64,000 nucleotides of DNA from Enterococcus gilvus ATCC BAA-350. GTDB lineage: Bacteria; Bacillota; Bacilli; Lactobacillales; Enterococcaceae. The stretch is from positions 248,001 through 312,000 of the forward strand of contig NZ_ASWH01000002.1 of the NCBI RefSeq assembly GCF_000407545.1, written 5' to 3'. The position numbers and the translations under genes were made by a program. Under the pieces are notes generated by a model that saw only the letters and a list, made by a program, of their open reading frames with translations, searched no databases and was not told the origin of the DNA. This document shows positions 1 through 7,747 of the stretch, one piece after another (positions within the stretch are counted from its first letter, which is position 1; every line of letters starts with the position of its first letter).

Positions 1-67
1 AAATTAATATTCGGTGCTTCTCCTTTTCTAAGAATCAACCGCCGACAACTTATAAATAACTTTTAAA

Positions 68-103
68 AAACTCTTTGATGTGTTCATTCAAAGTGTTTTT
101 TTA
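68..103 (+). terminator. Weak candidate terminator
   Basis: Arms ACTCTTTG (70-77) and CAAAGTGT (89-96), with one T-T mismatch, are followed by a T run. No gene upstream is visible because the window starts here, so it may end a transcript entering from the left. The rest of 1-250 shows no gene. Confidence 0.4.
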
Positions 104-250
104 TTTTACGAGCAAAGGGTCTTTTAAGAGATAAAAGAACGTTTTTACGTTTTAAGAGAGCCTCCTTTTAAGGCTTAGAAGCCACAAAAAAAGCCCTTCG
201 CCGAATAGCAGGAAGTGCTCTCATTTTATTCTAATGAATGAATTTGTCGG

Positions 251-745
251 CTAATTTGCTATCAGATCTTTTCGTTTTGGGCGGTAGGTCATCTCGATCA
301 TTGTTTCCTGATCCTCTAGCGGCACCGAAGCGTCTGTCAAAAAGTATTCGTAGCTTCGGAAGGTAAAGATGCCGTTCTCTTGCTTGATCGCATCGATCAG
401 GCCTTCATAAGAGTCCGCCAAATCTTCATAATCGCCTACGTACAAGGTGCGTACGGCTTGATAGCTTGGCAGCTCGTAACTTTGAAATTTTTCTGTTGAA
501 GGGATTTCTTTGTTAATGGGAAAGTCGATCTCGATACTCAAGAGTTCATCTCGCGGCTGCCCTTTATCGTCTAAGTTCAAATAGGAAACAAACGGCGTTC
601 CTACAAGCTCAGCGTCGTTTTTTTGAATATATTCTAATAGTTCGACAAAAGAGGTTCCGATGAAATTTGGAATGTGCTCACGTGAGAGGTGAGTGGACAT
701 CGAAACGATTATTTGCGCAGGTTTGGTGATCTTCTCAATTTGCAT
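251..745 (-). CDS. GyrI-like/AraC effector-binding domain protein
   Basis: A stand-alone small-molecule-binding domain of the GyrI/BmrR-C/AraC_E_bind type, about 164 residues. The pattern of a strand followed by VxVSMSTH, a central helix and a late FRSYEYFLTD segment fits this fold. The longest frame begins at 763, but ATG 745 follows GGGGGAG at good spacing and gives MQIEKITK, so I use that start. No DNA-binding domain is attached. Such single-domain proteins bind hydrophobic or cationic drugs or act on DNA gyrase; which applies here cannot be told. It is transcribed toward the left edge, alone. Confidence 0.6.
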   Translation of the reverse strand: MQIEKITKPAQIIVSMSTHLSREHIPNFIGTSFVELLEYIQKNDAELVGTPFVSYLNLDDKGQPRDELLSIEIDFPINKEIPSTEKFQSYELPSYQAVRTLYVGDYEDLADSYEGLIDAIKQENGIFTFRSYEYFLTDASVPLEDQETMIEMTYRPKRKDLIAN

Positions 746-819
746 GGTTCTCCCCCGTTTCATAAACGCCTACGCTGATTGTAACAAGGAATGAAATCGA
801 ATACAAATGGGAACCCCTT

Positions 820-1779
820 CTAATCCCCCTCAAAAGCCTGTACCTGCCCGTGTTTATTCAAGTAATTGAAGAAGAGAGGGAAGAGATCGACATCTGATTT
901 ATCTAGTCGATCCTTGGCTTCAAGCCGCTGCCAAGTATTCGCAGAAACGGCTTTTTCCATACGCTTTTTGGCTTGCTCGAAGGTAGGCTCTCGCCGATAA
1001 ACGACACGAGTCAGCAGCTCGCCTTTTGCGTACAAGTAACAATAGTAGTACCCACCCTCAGGCAAGATCCCTACGAAGGTCTTGTTTTGCATGATCTGGA
1101 TCAATTGTTTGTTGCGGCGTAAGAAGCGCTGGACGGTCAAGTAATTGTTCCACCATTGATACGAGGATTCGTAATCGTGCCGCGCACTCGCTGCCTGGAC
1201 CCGCTCATCGATTCGTGTCAATAACGCTGTGGATTGCCCTAAAAGGGTTTCCTTGATTTCTTGGATGCGCAAGTCAAATTCTGCTTCAGGACTGATCTCA
1301 CGATAATCCTTGACGATCCCTGCCACGTACTTCAAGGGACCATCGAGGCGGTAAACACTGTTGATGATCTGCTTTAATTCTTGAATTTTGCTTTCTTTGA
1401 AAAATGGACCGATCACTAAACCTTTATCGGACCATTCATTCAACACCTTCAAGTAGGGTGCTTGGTCAGTAAATTGAAAATAGCCATAGCTTTCGTAATG
1501 ATTCATCACACGATTGTATCGAGGACGTATCTGATGAATCAAATGGCATTCTAATAAGAGAGCGTCGAATTCTGTATCGGTCAATTCGACCTCCACATCG
1601 TCGATCCAGCGAACCATTTCTTGCACTTTTCTAGAATGCTGGCTGTTTTTAATAAAGTAAGAACTCACACGTTGTTTTAAATTTTTTGCCTTTCCGACGT
1701 AGATAATTTTCCCCTGCGTGTTTTTCATCTTGTAAATTCCAGGTGTTTTCGGTAGGCTTCTGATTTTTTCTTTTAGCAA
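820..1779 (-). CDS. UvrC-like GIY-YIG endonuclease domain protein
   Basis: The N-terminal 80 residues match the UvrC GIY-YIG nuclease: LPKTPGIYKMKN, then GKIIYVGKAKNLKQRVSSYF, with the expected Tyr and Arg side chains and a downstream Glu (TEFDALLLECHLI). At about 319 residues it is half the length of UvrC (about 600) and lacks the C-terminal RNase-H-like nuclease and helix-hairpin-helix domains. That resembles Cho and DNA polymerase III epsilon-associated UvrC-N proteins. The start is TTG at 1779 behind GAGGTG. It probably makes a 3' incision at lesions, or acts as an uncharacterised structure-specific nuclease. It is divergent from the hydrolase at 2025. Confidence 0.7.
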   Translation of the reverse strand: MLKEKIRSLPKTPGIYKMKNTQGKIIYVGKAKNLKQRVSSYFIKNSQHSRKVQEMVRWIDDVEVELTDTEFDALLLECHLIHQIRPRYNRVMNHYESYGYFQFTDQAPYLKVLNEWSDKGLVIGPFFKESKIQELKQIINSVYRLDGPLKYVAGIVKDYREISPEAEFDLRIQEIKETLLGQSTALLTRIDERVQAASARHDYESSYQWWNNYLTVQRFLRRNKQLIQIMQNKTFVGILPEGGYYYCYLYAKGELLTRVVYRREPTFEQAKKRMEKAVSANTWQRLEAKDRLDKSDVDLFPLFFNYLNKHGQVQAFEGD

Positions 1780-1968
1780 TTGATCACCTCGTTTGTTCGA
1801 ATGGACAAAAAAGATTTCTAAACGACTTTTAAAAAGGTGGTTGTGGAATCTTTTTTTTAACTATTCGGAAAATAATTGAAAAATAGGGCATTTTGGTCTA
1901 AATCCGTAAAAAATAATCTAAAATATCAAAAAATAGGAATCGTTAACAATGACCGCCCATTTCTATTG

Positions 1969-1977
1969 TGTTATAAT
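1969..1977 (+). promoter_or_regulatory. Extended -10 promoter of the SagA-like hydrolase
   Basis: TGTTATAAT is a perfect extended -10 (TGnTATAAT). A partial -35 (ATGACC) lies 17 bases upstream. The leader to the ATG at 2025 is about 40 bases. Confidence 0.65.
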
Positions 1978-2024
1978 TAATTACGTTAAGAAAGCAATGA
2001 GAGAGAGAAACGGAGAGATGTTAA

Positions 2025-3749
2025 ATGTCAAATAAAGTTTTAACGAGACGTGAACGACGTCAGCAAAAACGACAGAAGACCACTAACTATCGCTATCTTA
2101 AAAAGGGGTCTGCTGTCGTAGGTACAGCATTAGTGACGGTTTCGGTAGCGGCACCATTACTAAATACGCATAAAGTTGAAGCTGTTGAAGGAAAAACGAC
2201 TGCCACTACGTCAAATGTTGATCAAAAAGCGTTTATAAATGAAATTTCTAGTCAAATCAAACCGTTAGCAGAAAAGCATGACCTTTATGCTTCGATCATG
2301 ATCGCGCAAGCCATTGTAGAAAGTGACTGGGGAAACAGCGAATACGCACAGGCACCTTATTACAATCTATTTGGTTTAGAAGGTCAGTATCAAGGCCAGT
2401 CAGCAATGCTAGACAAAAAGGATTCTGGAAACGGTCAAACCGAAAAGAAAGAATTAAAAAAATACGGTTCATATAAAGAAGCGATCCAAGATTACATCGA
2501 GATCATCAAAACAACTTCTCGCGACGGCAACGAAAACTACTTCAGCGGAACTTGGCGCAGCAATGCGAAAGATTACCAGGCTGCAGCAGCAGCGTTAGCC
2601 GGACGCTTAAACGAAGATCAAGGCTATGTTCAAAAATTGGTTTCAACGATCCAAGAACACGACTTGACTAGCTATGATGCTACACAACCTGTGACACCGC
2701 CAGTTGCACAACCTGCACCAGCAGAACAAGCGGCAACAGCGGCACCAGAACAACCAAAAGAATATACGGTTCAATCTGGCGATACAGTTAATTCTATCAC
2801 GGATCAATTCGGAATCGGTGTAAAAGAGTTTACGGATTGGAACAAGATCGATGACAGCACGATTTATGCTGGACAATCTGTGATCGTTGGAAATGGCGCA
2901 GTCACACAAGACGCTGCACCTGCACCGCAAGCAGCACCTGTGGAAACTGCACCGGTTGAAAATGCAACACCGCAAGCACCAGCAGCGGAACAACCAGTAG
3001 TCAACACTACTGCTTCAACAGATGTTTCAACATTGGCATCAACATCAGATATCGCTCAACCGCAACCAACTTCAGATGCACCTGCTCCAGCAGAGCAAGC
3101 ACCGGCAGTGAAGCAAGATCAGCCAGCGCCAGCACCTGAAAAACAAGCGGTTCAGAATGATCAAGCTGCACAACAACAAGCGGCCGCACAAAAACAACAG
3201 CAAGAACAAGCTGCGCAACAAGCCGCTCAACAACAACAAGAGCAGGCAGCACAACAGCAAGCGGCGCAACAACAACAAGGACAAGCGGCTCAGCAACAAG
3301 CGGCACAGCAACAACAAGAACAGGCAGCACAGCAACAAGCAGCGCAACAACAGCAAGATCAAGCCGCACAACAACAACAATCAACTGATGCTACACGTGG
3401 TCAGCAAGTTGTGAACGAAGCGGAGAAATATATCGGCACACCTTACGTATGGGGTGGAAAAGACACCAGCGGCTTTGACTGCTCAGGTCTTACTCAATAT
3501 GTATACAAACAAGTAACTGGAAAAGACATTGGTGTTTGGACTGTGGCCCAAGAATCATCAGGTACACAAATTTCAGTTGACCAAGCGCAACAAGGGGATC
3601 TATTATTCTGGGGCGACAAAGGATCAAGCTACCATGTAGCGATCTCAGCCGGAGGCGACCAATACATTCACGCACCGCAACCAGGTGAAAACGTGAAATA
3701 CGGTTCGACTCAATACTATTCACCAGACTTTGGTGTCCGCGTATACTAA
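2025..3749 (+). CDS. Secreted peptidoglycan hydrolase: glucosaminidase + LysM + NlpC/P60
   Basis: Secreted cell-wall hydrolase of 574 residues with two catalytic domains. Residues 1-53 form a basic, Arg/Lys-rich head and hydrophobic export segment ending near KVEA. Residues about 65-215 match the GH73/FlgJ-type glucosaminidase (IMIAQAIVESDWGNSEYAQ, YYNLFGLEG, Y-rich end). Residues 246-290 are one LysM domain (YTVQSGDTVNSITDQFGI). Residues 290-455 are a Pro/Ala then Gln/Ala-rich linker. Residues about 456-574 are an NlpC/P60 endopeptidase with the Cys in FDCSGL (about 486) and His in YHVAIS (about 537). It should cut both glycan and stem peptide. Enterococcal SagA has a coiled-coil N-terminus instead, so this is SagA-like only in its C-terminus. 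A terminator follows directly, so it is monocistronic. Confidence 0.9.
   Translation: MSNKVLTRRERRQQKRQKTTNYRYLKKGSAVVGTALVTVSVAAPLLNTHKVEAVEGKTTATTSNVDQKAFINEISSQIKPLAEKHDLYASIMIAQAIVESDWGNSEYAQAPYYNLFGLEGQYQGQSAMLDKKDSGNGQTEKKELKKYGSYKEAIQDYIEIIKTTSRDGNENYFSGTWRSNAKDYQAAAAALAGRLNEDQGYVQKLVSTIQEHDLTSYDATQPVTPPVAQPAPAEQAATAAPEQPKEYTVQSGDTVNSITDQFGIGVKEFTDWNKIDDSTIYAGQSVIVGNGAVTQDAAPAPQAAPVETAPVENATPQAPAAEQPVVNTTASTDVSTLASTSDIAQPQPTSDAPAPAEQAPAVKQDQPAPAPEKQAVQNDQAAQQQAAAQKQQQEQAAQQAAQQQQEQAAQQQAAQQQQGQAAQQQAAQQQQEQAAQQQAAQQQQDQAAQQQQSTDATRGQQVVNEAEKYIGTPYVWGGKDTSGFDCSGLTQYVYKQVTGKDIGVWTVAQESSGTQISVDQAQQGDLLFWGDKGSSYHVAISAGGDQYIHAPQPGENVKYGSTQYYSPDFGVRVY
3160..3385 (+). repeat. Imperfect tandem Gln/Ala repeats within the hydrolase linker
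   Basis: Repeated CAA/CAG/GCA/GCG codons encode units close to AAQQQAAQQQQEQ, copied about five times. The DNA repeat is in frame and could change copy number by slippage without breaking the reading frame. Confidence 0.8.
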
Positions 3750-3765
3750 ACTAAAAGAACTAAGG

Positions 3766-3813
3766 ATATCCAAGAAAACTCGTGCAGACGGTGTTTACTT
3801 GGATATTTTTTTG
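3766..3813 (+). terminator. Terminator after the hydrolase gene
   Basis: ATATCCAAG (3766-3774) pairs with CTTGGATAT (3798-3806) and is followed by seven T. Confidence 0.85.
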
Positions 3814-3876
3814 TCGTTTAATAGAAACAACAGTGTTTATAGTAAAAAGAAATAGCGATAGAAATGAGTGATAGAT

Positions 3877-4392
3877 ATGAGAAGAAAACAATTAGAAACA
3901 GAGCGGCTTTATTTTTCCTTTTGGTCAGAAGAGGATAGTCAATGGGCGGAAAAACTTTGGGGGAATCCCAATGTGACGAAATTTATAGCGCAGAAGGGGA
4001 ACCTGTCGAAAGAGCAAGTCGCTCAGCGCTTGCAGCTGGAGATCAATAGTCAGGCGACTGCCGGGTTTCAATATTGGCCGATTTTTCTAAAGGATGGCGA
4101 AAAATTCGTCGGCTGCTGCGGGCTCCATGCCTACGATTTAGAGAATCATGTCGCGGAACTCGGCTTTCACTTAGTCCCTGATGCATGGGGAAAAGGCCTT
4201 GCGAAGGAAGCGGCAGCAGCGGTCATTGATTATGCAAGGTCAAGCACCGACTTGACCGCACTATTCGCCGGCCACCATCCAGAAAATCAAGGGTCCGCCA
4301 AGGTGCTGAGCAAACTCGGCTTCCAATTTCAAGGCAACCAGTATTATGAACCCACTGGACTAGATCATCCCTCATATTTGTTGAAATTCTAA
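3877..4392 (+). CDS. GNAT family N-acetyltransferase (RimJ/RimL-like)
   Basis: Acetyltransferase of about 171 residues in the RimJ/RimL branch. It opens with LETERLYFSFW, carries the acetyl-CoA loop around LVPDAWGKGLAKEAAAAVIDYA, and ends with the usual HPENQGSAKVLSKLGF and FQFQGNQYYEPTG strands. The substrate is unknown; the branch acetylates protein N-termini, amino acids or antibiotics. ATG 3877 sits 6 bases after GAGTG; a GTG at 3868 in the same frame is the alternative start. It stands alone between two unrelated genes. A GATTC/GAATC hairpin with T residues near 4418-4445 may end it. Confidence 0.75.
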   Translation: MRRKQLETERLYFSFWSEEDSQWAEKLWGNPNVTKFIAQKGNLSKEQVAQRLQLEINSQATAGFQYWPIFLKDGEKFVGCCGLHAYDLENHVAELGFHLVPDAWGKGLAKEAAAAVIDYARSSTDLTALFAGHHPENQGSAKVLSKLGFQFQGNQYYEPTGLDHPSYLLKF

Positions 4393-4504
4393 GGGAACAA
4401 GGAAAAGGCAGCTTATCGATTCAAAAAACCTCGAATCATTTTTCTGTTTGATACGTACATTTCTGAAAATAAACAGGAGGAGTTTATTAATTTTGCGCAT
4501 ATTT

Positions 4505-4513
4505 TGGTATAAT
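4505..4513 (+). promoter_or_regulatory. Extended -10 promoter
   Basis: TGGTATAAT is a perfect extended -10, about 50 bases upstream of the small gene at 4566. The -35 is weak, as is common with extended -10 promoters. Confidence 0.6.
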
Positions 4514-4565
4514 TAAGCAAATGAAGCGCATGCAAAAAGAAAAATAATGATTTGGGGTGGAGAAT

Positions 4566-4859
4566 ATGGCGAATCGAGCGCCGCAATGGTGGTCCTTTCT
4601 TGCGAATTTCGGCATGCGATCGAAGAAAGCTGCCGCTGATGTCGTCCTACATGAGCTGGTGGTCTCATTCAAAGCGGTCCCTGCGCCGAACATTCTTCAG
4701 CATGTCAAAATAAAAGAAGCAGCCCAATGGGAAGTGTATGGCAGCGATGTTTTCAGAGGGAAGACGACGTTGAAAAAAGAAGAGATGAAGCGTCTTTTAG
4801 TCAATGAATTGTATCTCAAAGATGATCAGGTGTATGTGGTGGAAGCCAACGCCAACTAA
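4566..4859 (+). CDS. Hypothetical small protein, 97 aa
   Basis: I do not recognise this family. It is a small soluble basic protein (MANRAPQWWSFLANFGMRSKKAAADVV) with no signal peptide or membrane segment and a C-terminal half rich in Lys/Glu. A promoter with an extended -10, a purine-rich site GGGGTGGAG before ATG 4566 (GTG 4557 is an alternative), and a terminator directly after the stop together argue that it is a real monocistronic gene. Confidence 0.65.
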   Translation: MANRAPQWWSFLANFGMRSKKAAADVVLHELVVSFKAVPAPNILQHVKIKEAAQWEVYGSDVFRGKTTLKKEEMKRLLVNELYLKDDQVYVVEANAN

Positions 4860-4886
4860 AAAAGACCTCTGAGGGTCTTTTTTTTG
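4858..4886 (+). terminator. Terminator after the 97-aa gene
   Basis: AAAGACC and GGTCTTT form a short stem followed by eight T. Confidence 0.85.
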
Positions 4887-4897
4887 TTGAAGAAGGC

Positions 4898-5176
4898 TCA
4901 TTGGAAGAACATCCAAGAACCGATGGCTATAAAGGACAGCACGAGAAGATAAATGAGTACACTGGAGCAGAGAATCACGATTTTCCCATTTTCACTAAGG
5001 AGTCCATCTTTACGAAATAGGTAGAAGACTTCGTACTTGTGAAAAAGAAAAACACGGCCCGCAGCGATTCCAGCGATGATTCCAAATACAAGTAAAAAAA
5101 CGGAAAGGCTTATGACTGACGTACGTTCCAGAAAAATACAAGAAGAAAGCAAAGCAGCATAGACATATTTTTCCAA
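4898..5176 (-). CDS. Hypothetical small membrane protein, 92 aa
   Basis: Two or three membrane segments can be seen: near residues 5-35 (SLSVFLLVFGIIAGIAAG) and near the end (ILCSSVLIYLLVLSFIAIGSWMFF), separated by a charged loop. TTG 5176 is chosen because AGGTGA lies 5 bases upstream; the longer frame begins at GTG 5185 inside that site. The family is not recognised. Its 3' end faces the terminator of the neighbouring small gene. Confidence 0.55.
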   Translation of the reverse strand: MEKYVYAALLSSCIFLERTSVISLSVFLLVFGIIAGIAAGRVFLFHKYEVFYLFRKDGLLSENGKIVILCSSVLIYLLVLSFIAIGSWMFFQ

Positions 5177-5280
5177 AATAATCACCTAATTCTTTTATAG
5201 TTCTTTTCTACATATAGTATACGAGATAAACGAACAGCAAAGGCATTCTGATTTTTTACAGTTTGGAAAAAACTAGGGTC

Positions 5281-5320
5281 AAACAAAAACGGCAGCGCAC
5301 TCTCTCGATGCGTTGCCGTT
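5281..5320 (-). terminator. Terminator of the 45-aa gene (minus strand)
   Basis: AACGGCA and TGCCGTT arms with an inner CGCA/TGCG pairing, followed on the minus strand by a T-rich run (the A run at 5281-5288). Confidence 0.8.
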
Positions 5321-5334
5321 CGTTCTTCTACTAT

Positions 5335-5472
5335 TTATGCGATGGGGCAGACAGATTTTTCTGTCGTGGTGCCGACGATGATCGTGTTCGCATAGATTTT
5401 TTCGATGATTCCTGTGACTTCCTCACCGTAGCAATCGATTGTCGTGATCGTGTTGCCAATAACTAATTCCAT
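5335..5472 (-). CDS. DUF2187-like small protein, 45 aa
   Basis: A short minus-strand frame beginning MELVIGNTITTIDCYGEE and ending EKSVCPIA. The pattern of GN-I--, then EVTGIIEKIYANTIIV, resembles the small DUF2187 proteins of Firmicutes, which share a G-VEK-NSVIV core. A purine-rich GAGAGGGAA precedes ATG 5472, and a strong terminator lies just past the stop. The opposite-strand frame over the same bases (5263-5466) has none of this. No function is known for the family; the family link is an inference from pattern. Confidence 0.65.
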   Translation of the reverse strand: MELVIGNTITTIDCYGEEVTGIIEKIYANTIIVGTTTEKSVCPIA

Positions 5473-5659
5473 CTATAATCATTCCCTCTCTGAAGCCATG
5501 CTACCATTGAAAGGGAAATCATTCTCTTCAAATATGTTTAGGAAAAAGAAATAATGTATAACCCGTTTTACTTGTTATTTTCTCAAGCTTGATTCGGCAG
5601 ACGAGAAATTCCTAAAAATTTCACTGGATTCACGACTTATTCCGCCAATGATCGGCGAA

Positions 5660-5680
5660 ATCGTTATAATGAACATAGTA
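5660..5680 (+). promoter_or_regulatory. -10 region of the phosphoesterase gene
   Basis: TATAAT lies about 45 bases upstream of the start, preceded by CGCC-AATGATC-GGCG, a short inverted repeat that could bind a regulator. The -35 is poor. Confidence 0.45.
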
Positions 5681-5715
5681 TACAGGAGAGTCCCTCCTTG
5701 AATCGAGGTGTTTTT

Positions 5716-7416
5716 GTGAAACCAAAGGACGAAAAGAAAGAATTAGTCATCAAAAAGCAGACCATTCCCTTACCTTTAAACGGGACACCATCACCGATGC
5801 TGGCTGAGCGGATCGCCGGCTATCCCGAAAATCGCCGCCGTCCAGTAAATAAAACCGTCTTTAGAAATGAGTATTTTCAATTGACCTATGATACAAGAAA
5901 ACGGTCCATGGCGATTTCGTCAAGGGGCGATCTTGTCTATTCAGCGATTCCCTATGACACTGCGCGAAATTATATTCAGCGGGCATCAATCCAGTATTTG
6001 CTCCATCCAGAGGGAATTCGGCGCTACATCGAGCTGCACCAATCGACGATCGAAAAGTATTTGACGTTGAGTATTTTTCAAGTAACGGGGAACCGAGTAT
6101 CGGAGACTTCCTTTGAGGTAAAGCAAGCCTACAAGGCGATCCTGCAAAATCCGTTATTGGAGATCCAAGTCGCGGGACGACTGATGCAGCACGATGAGAC
6201 AGGACCATTATCGGCAAACCTGGCGGGGAAATTCCTCTTTAGTGAAAATGCCAAAACTGGGATCGCCGGGTATCTCTCGGAATATTTGAAATTTGTTGTC
6301 CAAGCAGCCAATTCGTTGCCTTTAATGATTGATGGCAAAGAAGTACAGTTCTTAGAGACGGGGGAAGAAAACCAGCAGTTGATCGATCAGGGATTGACGA
6401 TCCATTCAGATATTGACTCGGCATTGTCCTTGTTGCCGCAGGAGGTGAAGCAGGGATTGGAGAACGCGCTGGTGGTGGCAGATTCTGCTTCAGTGGTCAA
6501 TACCCAGCCGCTGTTACGCTCAGAATATGGCGAGGAATTGGCAAGGACGCGGGAAAATTACATCGCGCACAGTGTTCCACCCGATGAGGCGGAAAAATAT
6601 TTCACCAATGTTCATTCCACGGAGAATCGAAATTTGATCAATGTAGTTTCTGATGCCCACGTGAAGGAGGGGCCGCTGCCTTTTACCAATCGGCATTTCA
6701 ACATTATGGCGGGAGATATGTCGGATTCTCATCTCACGGAAGAAGAAATCAAAGGAATCTATCTTCTGGGAAATCACGATCTGACCGATGCATTGCCAGA
6801 GACGACCGATTTTACCGATGCGAAATGGCAAAAGTGGGAACCTTTTTTCAACTATGAGTGGTTCAAGGAGCTGCATCGGGAGCCGGATGAAGCATGGTAT
6901 TTGCTGCCGACAGGGGATCACGATTTCTACGAAGCGGTGAAGTCAGAGATCGCTCCGCGTTTTCCGAAAATGACTGTGTTGAATAACGAGAGTCTTGTTT
7001 ATGAAGGGGTTCGATATATTGGATTAACCCTTCCCGTCGCTCTAGTCCAACGAAAAAAGGAGCAGCAGCGCTTCATTCTGCGTACACTAAAAAACTTGTT
7101 GGACACAGACAAAGAGACGCCCACAGTGATCGTGAGTCATGCACCATTATTCAATGAATTGAGTCTGCTGCCAGAAACGAGTGACGCCTACAATAAGGAA
7201 AATACCTGCGGGGAACCAGAGATAGAGAAGCTATTCGCCCAATACAACATCATCGGCGCGATCCACGGGCATCACCATATTCCCGCGTCCTCACGCCGAT
7301 TTAAGAAGACCGCGTTTGCGGGCAAACGATTGTTTGTCGTGTGTTCGATCTATTCGAAGGTGAATAAGGGGTTTGAATTAATGAGTTTGCTTCACGAAAC
7401 AGAAATGAATAAATAG
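5716..7416 (+). CDS. Calcineurin-like metallophosphoesterase with long unknown N-terminal region
   Basis: Only the C-terminal half is recognisable. The metal-binding signature of calcineurin-type phosphoesterases appears in order: VVSDAH, IMAGDMSD, LLGNHDLTD, VIVSHAPLF and AIHGHHHIP. The first 310 residues carry no motif I know and look soluble and partly helical. There is no signal peptide, so it should act in the cytoplasm. Substrates of this superfamily range from nucleotides to phosphoproteins, and none can be assigned. GTG 5716 follows GAGGTG by 5 bases; TTG 5698 is an alternative. A terminator follows, so it is monocistronic. Confidence 0.7.
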   Translation: MKPKDEKKELVIKKQTIPLPLNGTPSPMLAERIAGYPENRRRPVNKTVFRNEYFQLTYDTRKRSMAISSRGDLVYSAIPYDTARNYIQRASIQYLLHPEGIRRYIELHQSTIEKYLTLSIFQVTGNRVSETSFEVKQAYKAILQNPLLEIQVAGRLMQHDETGPLSANLAGKFLFSENAKTGIAGYLSEYLKFVVQAANSLPLMIDGKEVQFLETGEENQQLIDQGLTIHSDIDSALSLLPQEVKQGLENALVVADSASVVNTQPLLRSEYGEELARTRENYIAHSVPPDEAEKYFTNVHSTENRNLINVVSDAHVKEGPLPFTNRHFNIMAGDMSDSHLTEEEIKGIYLLGNHDLTDALPETTDFTDAKWQKWEPFFNYEWFKELHREPDEAWYLLPTGDHDFYEAVKSEIAPRFPKMTVLNNESLVYEGVRYIGLTLPVALVQRKKEQQRFILRTLKNLLDTDKETPTVIVSHAPLFNELSLLPETSDAYNKENTCGEPEIEKLFAQYNIIGAIHGHHHIPASSRRFKKTAFAGKRLFVVCSIYSKVNKGFELMSLLHETEMNK

Positions 7417-7423
7417 AAAACAA

Positions 7424-7468
7424 ACTTCCTTGATTGAAGAGAGCCAGCTTCTATCAAGGAAGTTTTTT
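7424..7468 (+). terminator. Terminator after the phosphoesterase
   Basis: ACTTCCTTGAT (7424-7434) pairs with ATCAAGGAAGT (7453-7463), then a T run. Confidence 0.9.
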
Positions 7469-7747
7469 AGTGAAAAAGGTAAGCGATAAATATAAATTGA
7501 GTAAAAACCGGTAAAAAAACATTTGGAACGGGAATTCGCACTTTTTTTCGTCACTTTTTTAGAACTCAGAATTCCCTGAGTTGTATCGAAATCACAGAAA
7601 TTAAGGATTGGTAATAAATGTGCTTTTTTAGCAGAAAAGACCGATTATCTATGGGAAAATGGTTAGAAGTGAAGACCGAACGTAGAGTAAACAGAATTTA
7701 GTAAAAGTTTATGCTTGAAAAAAGGATGTAAGAGAAGGTGGTATAAG
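7469..7747. other. AT-rich intergenic region with an inverted repeat
   Basis: No gene is seen. The only structure is AACTCAG-AATTCC-CTGAGTT at 7563-7582, a perfect 7-bp inverted repeat that may be an operator or a small hairpin. The rest probably holds the promoter of the HAD gene, but no convincing -35/-10 pair stands out. Confidence 0.4.

Noticed and set aside
2643..3384. Three minus-strand frames and one shifted plus-strand frame over the hydrolase linker
   Set aside because: Open only because the Gln/Ala codon repeat has no stops in other frames; the compositions (nearly all Leu/Val, or Asn/Lys) are not protein-like.
3160..3385. CRISPR-like regular repeats
   Set aside because: The periodic sequence is an in-frame coding repeat without unique spacers.
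5263..5466. 67-codon plus-strand frame
   Set aside because: It lies opposite the better-supported 45-aa minus-strand gene, overlaps its terminator, and has an odd Cys/Arg/Asp-rich composition typical of a shadow frame.
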